A stretch of DNA of 12,942 nt, from assembly GCA_023260735.1 (NCBI GenBank), contig JALQUL010000384.1, positions 1-12,942 on the forward strand. Reading direction: 5' to 3'. Each line of letters opens with the position of its first letter. The stretch's first letter is position 1. The position numbers were made by a program, and so were the translations under genes. The stretch comes from Limnohabitans sp. (GTDB lineage: Bacteria; Pseudomonadota; Gammaproteobacteria; Burkholderiales; Burkholderiaceae_C). Positions 7,559-12,942 of the stretch are shown here, piece by piece. Below the pieces are notes generated by a model. The model ran no database searches, was not told where the DNA came from, and saw nothing but the letters and a program-made list of their open reading frames with translations.

Positions 7559-9333
7559 GTTGGTTTGCCAAAAAACAAGTAGCTACCGCTCCAATTCACG
7601 GTCTAGGTTTAAGTACTCAGCCACCAAGAGCTGAATCGGTTGCTTTATCTACTTCGACTGTTCAAGAGGTGAGTAACTTAATTAAAACGTTGGATGAGTT
7701 TCCAAAAAGGCAAGAAATTTTGTCAGGTGTGGCATCAAGTAATCCCGCTCTCAAAATTCCGCAATCACTGGAAAACTTCATCATAGCGGTCAAGATTAAC
7801 GACAAAGAAGCGGTCATTGCTTATGACCCTGAACAAACCAATGCCATTAAAGCCTATCTGCCTACGATGACAGGAGCTTTAAGGGCACAAGGCTTAAGAG
7901 TGGGTGAAGCCCTATTGGCGAGCCCTCATGTCATCAAGGAGGTGCGAGTGGCCGGTGAAGCTTTGCTTAATAGCAAAACTGGAGCCCACTCCACTTCAGG
8001 CGGTGCCAATTTGTTTCGTGAATGGGTCAAAATTGCGGTTGATGCAGGGGCAACCGACATTCACATTCAAGTTGTGGACGGTGGGAATGGTTTGGTGACC
8101 ATGCGAGTCGATGGTGATTTAGAGCCCGTTATGCAAGAACGAAAGGGCTTATTTACCAGTCATGATGTCCGCAATGCCATGATTGCCGCTTTTGAAAACA
8201 TGGCTGACTTGCATAGTAATAATGCAGGAACATTTAGTGATGCAAAGTCAATGAGTTGCATGATTGATGAGCGACTAGGTATTCCCAATATCCGCTTGCG
8301 TTTCTCCAGCCAACGTGGCTTTTATGGCCCTAAATCAGTATCAAGGATTTTGCACTCTGAAATTGGAGCAAAACCCATGCCATTTGAGAAAATGGGTTTA
8401 GCTCCCTCTCAAATCGAAATGTTGGAAAGAGCCCAACGCATTGAATCAGGAGCCATTATTCAGTCAGGAGTGACAGGTTCAGGCAAAACCACCGCTTCCA
8501 AAACTCTTATCGAAACCCATCCAAAAAACGGCACTGCCGCTATGTATGCCGTGGCAGATCCAATTGAATATTTATTAAAAAACGTACATCAAATCTATGT
8601 TCAACGTGATTTATTGACTCTGGAAACTGCAGGCCAAAAAGATCCGTATTCTGAAGTCATTGAGTCTTTGATGCGTATGGATCCTGACTTAGTAGATGTA
8701 GGTGAGGTGCGAGATCAAATCAGTGCCAGGGCGATGGCCAATGTAGCCAAATCAGGCCATGTATCTTTGGCTACCCTGCACACCGACTCTATTGGCGGCA
8801 TTATTAACCGCCTTACCGACCCAAAATTAGGTTTAACCAGGCAAGAGCTCACCAGTAGCAAGGTGTTGGGATTTATTTCCTACCAGGCACTACTGCCACA
8901 GCTCTGTGAATGTGCGATGCCGCAAGTAGCTATAGAGGACTATTTGAAAGCTACAGCTCAAACCAAAGAGCTCTCTTACGTCAATAGCTTAGTCAAAATT
9001 ATGGCCAAAAAGCTCAAAGTGGATACCGAAGTTTTGCGTTACCGCAATCCTATGGGATGCCCACTTTGCAGAAATAGGGGCAACCAAGGCATGACCATGG
9101 TAGCTGAAATGATGTTGCCAGATGATGATTGGCTCGATGTGGCCTCTAGTGGTAATGATCGTAAAGCTCTCAGAGAATGGCGACTTCGTTATTCAGATAG
9201 GGATTTTTATAGCCCGGACATGAACGGTAAATTGGTGGTCGAGCATACGATTTACAAGGCGTTAATGGGACAAGTAGATCCTAGAAATATCAGCCGCTTC
9301 GGTCCACTAGAACAATTGGAGGTGTTGCAATGA
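7555..9333 (+). CDS. pilQ: PilQ pilus-extension ATPase (GspE/PulE family)
   Basis: This 592-residue cytoplasmic secretion ATPase shows all the expected motifs: Walker A GVTGSGKT (305-312), Asp box ADPIEY (334-339), Walker B LVDVGEVRD (379-387) and His box GHVSLATLHTD (401-411). The N-terminal sensor-like part (about 155-255) has DAGATDIHIQ, the usual ATPase DxAxDIH pattern. A cysteine motif follows the core, but as C-x-C (451, 453) plus CPLC (502, 505) rather than the common two CxxC pairs. The enzyme hydrolyses ATP to drive pilin polymerisation through PilR. It is not VirB11: its length and motif context are those of R64 PilQ/PulE. A ggagg RBS at 7543-7547 lies inside pilP, and its own stop overlaps pilR by 4 bases. 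Confidence 0.95.
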   Translation: MSWFAKKQVATAPIHGLGLSTQPPRAESVALSTSTVQEVSNLIKTLDEFPKRQEILSGVASSNPALKIPQSLENFIIAVKINDKEAVIAYDPEQTNAIKAYLPTMTGALRAQGLRVGEALLASPHVIKEVRVAGEALLNSKTGAHSTSGGANLFREWVKIAVDAGATDIHIQVVDGGNGLVTMRVDGDLEPVMQERKGLFTSHDVRNAMIAAFENMADLHSNNAGTFSDAKSMSCMIDERLGIPNIRLRFSSQRGFYGPKSVSRILHSEIGAKPMPFEKMGLAPSQIEMLERAQRIESGAIIQSGVTGSGKTTASKTLIETHPKNGTAAMYAVADPIEYLLKNVHQIYVQRDLLTLETAGQKDPYSEVIESLMRMDPDLVDVGEVRDQISARAMANVAKSGHVSLATLHTDSIGGIINRLTDPKLGLTRQELTSSKVLGFISYQALLPQLCECAMPQVAIEDYLKATAQTKELSYVNSLVKIMAKKLKVDTEVLRYRNPMGCPLCRNRGNQGMTMVAEMMLPDDDWLDVASSGNDRKALREWRLRYSDRDFYSPDMNGKLVVEHTIYKALMGQVDPRNISRFGPLEQLEVLQ

Positions 9334-10565
9334 ACTCATTGACTCAACTATTTCAATCATTCAAAAAATGGGCTTTGCTAGGTGGATTTTGGCAAAAAAG
9401 AACCACTTTTTATCGTGATTTAGCACAAGCACTTCAAGAAAAAGAATTGCCTTTGGACTTTATTAGAGGAGAACTTGCCGTTGCCACCGCTGCAGCTACT
9501 TCAGATAAAGACAGAGCCAAAGGTTTAATGTATTTGCAAAATATTCTAACGTCTGCAGACATTAGTCTTTATCAAGCTTTAGTTGCCTCGATGCCCACTT
9601 CAGACTCTTTGGCGTTAAGCACTTTGCAATACGCAAAAGATGTACCGACAGCATTGAGGCAATTAGCTGAAAACGTGGATCAACAAACAGAGATGACGAA
9701 AATGATTAGGCAAGCCTTGTTTTCGCCCATGCTTTTATTGCCAGTGGCCTATGTGTTTGCTTATGTGCTTTCGACAGTTTCTATTCCTGAATTTGCAAAA
9801 GCAGCCCCCGATGAAGTATGGACACCATTTAACTCTTTCGTTAAAAACAGTGCCGAATTTTTTGCCAACTACTCGACCTGGCTCGCCTTGCTTATTGTGA
9901 TAGGGCTCATTTGGGTGTTTACCTGGGCTTTAGCCAACTTTACGCAAAAGTGGCGTTACAGCATGGAAAAAGCCAGAGGTTATTCTGTTTTGAAATGGAT
10001 TATTTGGTTTCCATTTCAGCCCATTTTTTATTTATACCGAGACATTCAAGGCACTCGTATGCTCGGTAACCTGGCCAACTTAATGCAGTCAGGAATGATT
10101 TTAAAGGATGCCCTTAAAAATCTTAAACAAGGTGCACAACCTTGGATGCATCGGCATTTATCCATGATTGAGCAACACTTGCAAATAAAAGAAGGCGATC
10201 ATGTAGGAGCCTTCGGTCATGGAATATTGCCTGTTTTTATTTTGAGCCGTATGAGTTCGATGGTCAGGCGAGACGCAGGCAGAGAATTCAACAAAATTTT
10301 AGTGGAATTGGGGACCCAAGGTATGGCTGATGCCAGAGAGGCCGTCAAACAGACTGCCGCCAAAATCAACGGCATTCTATTAGCCTCTGCCTTTGGTGTC
10401 ATCGCTTTCTTTTATGTTGGCCAGAACTTAATTGCAGTGGCGATTCAAGATGCCAATTCACCTTCTGCTGTGATGAGAAGGCAAGTGCAAGCACAACAAG
10501 CTTCACAAGTCACGCCAGGCAAGCCCTTATCCACCACTTCGCAACCCCAACCCCAATCACGTTAA
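9330..10565 (+). CDS. pilR: PilR inner-membrane platform protein (GspF family)
   Basis: This 411-residue polytopic protein has hydrophobic segments at about 130-150, 183-203 and 349-371. Between them are two cytoplasmic helical blocks, as in the GspF/PilC fold; the second block carries the R-x-LGNLA-x-LMQSGM-x-LKDAL pattern (243-262). Such proteins receive force from the assembly ATPase and insert pilin subunits at the fibre base. It starts within the pilQ stop (ATGA, 9330-9333) behind a ggagg RBS at 9318-9322, so the ATPase and its membrane partner should be made in step. The C terminus ends in a Gln/Pro/Ser-rich tail (about 388-411) after the last membrane segment. The pilS gene begins 24 bases downstream. 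Confidence 0.93.
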   Translation: MNSLTQLFQSFKKWALLGGFWQKRTTFYRDLAQALQEKELPLDFIRGELAVATAAATSDKDRAKGLMYLQNILTSADISLYQALVASMPTSDSLALSTLQYAKDVPTALRQLAENVDQQTEMTKMIRQALFSPMLLLPVAYVFAYVLSTVSIPEFAKAAPDEVWTPFNSFVKNSAEFFANYSTWLALLIVIGLIWVFTWALANFTQKWRYSMEKARGYSVLKWIIWFPFQPIFYLYRDIQGTRMLGNLANLMQSGMILKDALKNLKQGAQPWMHRHLSMIEQHLQIKEGDHVGAFGHGILPVFILSRMSSMVRRDAGREFNKILVELGTQGMADAREAVKQTAAKINGILLASAFGVIAFFYVGQNLIAVAIQDANSPSAVMRRQVQAQQASQVTPGKPLSTTSQPQPQSR

Positions 10566-10589
10566 GTATTTATCAACCAGGAGATCATC

Positions 10590-11150
10590 ATGCTTCAATT
10601 TAATCGTCAATCTATTCGTTCAATCCACAAACAAAAAGGTTTTAGCTCTGTAGAAATGGGTCTTGTCCTTTTAGTAGTCGCTTTATTAGTGGTAGCCGCA
10701 GTCTATATGTACCGAGACAACCTAAGAAAAACATCGGTTAATAACAACATGATGCATTTAACATCCATTTCTGGTTCTTTACGCTCTGTTTATGGTCAAG
10801 CCAATCAATATGCCAACGTTACCACCGCCATTGCAGTAAGCGGTGCCGTGGTACCAAAATCACTTAGAAATGGTACCGCAACCACTGCAACCAATACATT
10901 TGGTGGCACGATTGAAATTGCTCCCGCTACTCTCACCAGTGCCAATGATTCTATTCAAATCACTTGGCCCAATGTCGCTTCTGACCAATGCCAAGACATC
11001 GTAATGGGCGTGGTATCAGAAATGAGAAAAGTTCAAGTCGCAGGCTCTGATGTGAAGCCGCTAGATGGTCAAATCAATTTAGGTACTTTAACAACCCAGT
11101 GCGATAGCTCTCCCAACGTCACCCTCAACTTTTTCGTTGGACGTTCTTAA
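10590..11150 (+). CDS. pilS: PilS major prepilin of the type IVb thin pilus
   Basis: This 186-residue prepilin has a basic 17-residue leader, a predicted cleavage site QKG|FSSVE with Glu at +5 of the mature protein (residue 22), and the typical hydrophobic helix at about 23-40. The leader length is typical of type IVb pilins. The globular part has two cysteines, 134 and 171, placed to form the C-terminal disulfide loop of pilins. Start ATG 10590 follows an aggag RBS at 10579-10583. In R64-type pili, PilS is the main structural subunit and is processed by a dedicated PilU peptidase, which is not encoded next to it here. A strong intrinsic terminator follows the gene, as expected for a highly expressed structural subunit. 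Confidence 0.93.
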   Translation: MLQFNRQSIRSIHKQKGFSSVEMGLVLLVVALLVVAAVYMYRDNLRKTSVNNNMMHLTSISGSLRSVYGQANQYANVTTAIAVSGAVVPKSLRNGTATTATNTFGGTIEIAPATLTSANDSIQITWPNVASDQCQDIVMGVVSEMRKVQVAGSDVKPLDGQINLGTLTTQCDSSPNVTLNFFVGRS

Positions 11151-11161
11151 TTTTTAACCCA

Positions 11162-11195
11162 CTCTTCACCCAGGATAAGCCCTGGGTGAAATGAG
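11162..11195 (+). other. First pilS-pilV intergenic hairpin
   Basis: A perfect 10-base inverted repeat (ttcacccagg at 11165-11174, cctgggtgaa at 11181-11190) surrounds a 6-base loop. The stem can be lengthened by ctc (11162-11164) pairing with gag (11193-11195) across a 2-base bulge. It begins 11 bases after the pilS stop and has no T-run, so it is more likely an mRNA 3'-end protective structure or part of a processing site than a terminator on its own. Confidence 0.75.
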
Positions 11196-11243
11196 AAATG
11201 ACCCATCGACTGAACGATGGTGTCAGTCGATAGGTCATTTTTT
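11196..11243 (+). terminator. Intrinsic terminator between pilS and pilV
   Basis: The arms 11196-11213 and 11223-11240 pair over 18 bases with a single A/C mismatch, around a 9-base loop. Six T residues follow at 11238-11243. This is a strong rho-independent terminator on the + strand. The pilV ribosome-binding site (aaagg, 11246-11250) starts within three bases of the T-run, so pilV would be made from readthrough transcripts. A shorter alternative stem (ccatcg 11203-11208 with cgatgg 11215-11220) competes with the main stem. Confidence 0.88.
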
Positions 11244-11256
11244 ATAAAGGATGGAT

Positions 11257-12567
11257 ATGAAAAACCACAAGCGAAGCCAGGACGGTTTTTTGATGTTAGA
11301 AGTAGCACTAGCTCTACTCATTACGCTTTTAGTTGCTTACTGGGCTTTTGATGCCAACTACAGAGCCGAACAAGCCACTCAGGCAATGGCACAAGCCGAT
11401 AGTATTAAAAACGTAGCCAATGCGGCCGAAACACTTGTATTAGAGCATTACACCGATTTTCAAGCGGGATTACCGATAACAAGGTCAGGTGTCACTTTGC
11501 CATTTGGTAATTCACCAGGGCAAGCCTTAGAGCCCACTATTGATCAGCTTCGATCAATGGATTTAGGGCTCACCAATCCGGCCAGTAATTTTGGCAGTTT
11601 TAAGTCTTTGGTTGCAGCCTCTTACAAAATCAGTATTAAGCGAATTCCAGCAGGGTGCGAGGCTTCACCCCTGGGAGCAACTTGCAATATTACTGGATTG
11701 GTATGTTTTGATAAACCAGTTACCAATTTTGGAGTCACTGACCCCAACGAAATTGACACCTTTGCCATTGGCAAGATGATAGGCAAGATTGGTGGTAATG
11801 GCGGGGCCTCGATTGTGGGTTCTAAAACCCAAATTACGGGCTCAGGTGCGGCTTGGTCTGAGCCTAACCCTATTACCAACCAACCTGCAGGCATTATTTG
11901 TGCCAAATTTGGCTTTGGAGCGGCTGGGTTTGGTCAGTTTTTACGAGTCAAAGACACAAGAGATCCAGATTTCCAGGGTGGCCAAACCCTGAGCGGCAAA
12001 GTACCTGGTTCTCCTTATACACAAATCGTCAATGGTGACACCAATATTGAAGGTTCTTTAACTATTAATAGTGGTGGCCCGGTAGGAGCTGATTGTCAGC
12101 CTGAAGGGGGCATGGTTTGGGGAGAGGTAGCAAGTGTTCCCATGTTGCTTAAATGTGTGAATGGTAAGTGGATTCCTACTGGAATTACTTTGGCTAAGGA
12201 AAACGACCCTTGTAACCCTGAAGGGCGAATGGCTCAAACTGTCACAGGAGCTAGTTTGATTTGTAGAGAAGGTAAGTATAGACCTATGACCGACATGGTA
12301 GGTCGTGGCGGCATTTACCAGGTGGCAATTTACAAACACGGGCAAACAGTACCTTTACCGGTATGTTCTGGAGCAACTAATCCGAGATTAGTGGTGATGG
12401 GAGTTGTGTCTGCTTGTTCTGTGGGAGGAGGAGATTGTCCTAATAACACGGGTGCATTTGTAGGACAAATCGTAAACGGCAAAGTATCCATTCTTGGATC
12501 GAACGGCAAATCAGTTGCGGGTGTCGAAGCAATGATGACAGTAGCCAGTATGTGTACAACTTATTAA
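11257..12567 (+). CDS. pilV: PilV minor pilin / tip adhesin with shufflon-type N-terminal region
   Basis: I choose ATG 11257 (436 residues) because aaagg at 11246-11250 then has a normal 6-base spacing; the in-frame ATG at 11251 directly abuts that RBS. The leader MKNHKRSQDG is followed by FLMLE, giving prepilin cleavage after Gly10 with Glu at +5, then a hydrophobic helix to about residue 29. The middle (about 60-270) resembles the constant N-terminal region of shufflon PilV proteins, with a Gly-rich beta-like stretch. The tail holds two C-[QN]-PEG...C-x-x-GK-[WY] modules and a final domain; there are 12 cysteines in all, an even number fitting disulfides. In R64, PilV sits at the thin-pilus tip and recognises recipient lipopolysaccharide. 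No alternative C-terminal segments or inversion repeats follow, so this looks like a fixed tip version. Confidence 0.88.
   Translation: MKNHKRSQDGFLMLEVALALLITLLVAYWAFDANYRAEQATQAMAQADSIKNVANAAETLVLEHYTDFQAGLPITRSGVTLPFGNSPGQALEPTIDQLRSMDLGLTNPASNFGSFKSLVAASYKISIKRIPAGCEASPLGATCNITGLVCFDKPVTNFGVTDPNEIDTFAIGKMIGKIGGNGGASIVGSKTQITGSGAAWSEPNPITNQPAGIICAKFGFGAAGFGQFLRVKDTRDPDFQGGQTLSGKVPGSPYTQIVNGDTNIEGSLTINSGGPVGADCQPEGGMVWGEVASVPMLLKCVNGKWIPTGITLAKENDPCNPEGRMAQTVTGASLICREGKYRPMTDMVGRGGIYQVAIYKHGQTVPLPVCSGATNPRLVVMGVVSACSVGGGDCPNNTGAFVGQIVNGKVSILGSNGKSVAGVEAMMTVASMCTTY
12094..12285 (+). repeat. Tandem cysteine modules in the PilV tail
   Basis: Two related protein modules occur at codons 280-307 and 319-343 of PilV. 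Each begins C-[QN]-P-E-G and ends C-x-x-G-K-[WY]-x-P: CQPEGG...CVNGKWIP and CNPEGR...CREGKYRP. Similar C...C-x-x-G-x-W units occur in PilV tails and other pilus-tip proteins. The copies differ at DNA level, so this is an old duplication rather than a recent one. Confidence 0.7.
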
Positions 12568-12586
12568 TTATTAAGGAGTTAAATTT

Positions 12587-12942
12587 ATGCAAAAGAATAA
12601 GCAGTCTCATTTTATTTTGGCAATTGCCTTAATAAGTATCAGCCTCAATGCAAGTGCTGAAACTCTTACAATGAAAGATCCAAAAACAGGGCGTACTGTG
12701 TATGTTGATACACCAACAGGTATTGATGGATGCGATGCTGGCTTGTTGAAATTTGAGACAGGCTATGTGTGTCGATCACGGATTCCACCTCCCCCACCAA
12801 AACCTCCTAAACCACAGCCTATTTATCCACCGGCTGGCACTGTTTGTGTTCCCGACTATCCCAAACCCGAGTTCGAAGATTGCGCACCAGGATATAAGAG
12901 CGGTAATTCTGGCACGCATGACGGTGATACTTGGTGCAAAAT
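12587..12942 (+). CDS. Secreted Pro- and Cys-rich protein, partial (runs off the window)
   Basis: An open frame starts at ATG 12587 behind an ideal aaggag RBS (12573-12578), 19 bases after the pilV stop, and remains open for 118 codons to the window edge. Residues 1-24 form a signal peptide (basic N terminus, hydrophobic 9-20, cleavage at ASA|ET). The mature part has a short KDPKTGRTVYVDTPTG segment, then five cysteines (GC, VC, VC, DC, WC) arranged around a Pro-rich stretch PPPPPKPPKPQP. The spacing recalls the Cys modules in the PilV tail, but no family is recognisable. Co-transcription with pilV suggests an exported protein of the pilus tip, the cell surface or the mating interface; this is inference. 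The 3' end lies outside the window. Confidence 0.7.
   Translation, partial: MQKNKQSHFILAIALISISLNASAETLTMKDPKTGRTVYVDTPTGIDGCDAGLLKFETGYVCRSRIPPPPPKPPKPQPIYPPAGTVCVPDYPKPEFEDCAPGYKSGNSGTHDGDTWCK

Noticed and set aside
11622..11906. Minus-strand open frame within pilV
   Set aside because: It is a Pro/Ile-rich shadow of the Gly-rich PilV region; no RBS or recognisable product.
1..12942. CRISPR arrays, tRNA or rRNA genes, insertion sequences, transfer or replication origins
   Set aside because: I found no regularly spaced repeats, no RNA-gene structures, no transposase frames and no iterons; coding genes fill nearly all of the window.

Overview
This window is part of a conjugation or DNA-transfer locus from a Gram-negative bacterium. 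It is probably carried on a conjugative plasmid or an integrative conjugative element. Base composition is fairly low in G+C (low-to-mid 40s percent by eye). The families present (VirB8/9/10 and an R64-type type IVb thin pilus) point to Pseudomonadota. I cannot name the genus from the sequence; a low-GC beta- or gammaproteobacterium would fit. All genes lie on the + strand, almost without gaps, so the region reads as one long operon.

Positions 1-2463 hold the end of a P-type (VirB-like) type IV secretion core: the last 45 codons of a virB8-like gene, a complete virB9-like gene and a complete virB10-like gene. These encode the periplasmic bridge and outer-membrane core of a mating channel. A virB11 gene would be the usual next gene, but none follows.

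Positions 2466-11150 hold an R64-like type IVb pilus set. In order they are a VirB9-C-like lipoprotein, a TcpQ/PilL-type periplasmic protein, PilN secretin lipoprotein, PilO, PilP, PilQ assembly ATPase, PilR platform protein and PilS major prepilin. Several starts overlap the preceding stop by 4 bases (virB9/virB10, pilP/pilQ, pilQ/pilR) and pilO/pilP overlap by 14, which indicates coupled translation. Compared with R64, no pilM lies between pilL and pilN, and no pilT (transglycosylase) or pilU (prepilin peptidase) lies between pilS and pilV.

Positions 11151-11256 form the only sizeable intergenic gap. It contains two consecutive hairpins, the second followed by a T-run, which is a strong intrinsic terminator. 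The gap separates the abundant pilin PilS from the minor tip adhesin PilV (11257-12567). PilV has a prepilin leader, a shufflon-type N-terminal region and a cysteine-rich tail with two copies of a short C-PEG...C..GK module. No shufflon inversion sites or recombinase are visible. The window ends inside an unrecognised secreted gene rich in Pro and Cys (from 12587).

Together the genes suggest a thin pilus that binds recipient cells through PilV, co-transcribed with a VirB-like mating channel. The most unusual points are the lipoprotein carrying a VirB9-C-like domain at the channel/pilus junction, the low-complexity insertion in the expected outer-membrane antenna of VirB10, the terminator between pilS and pilV, and the secreted gene after pilV.
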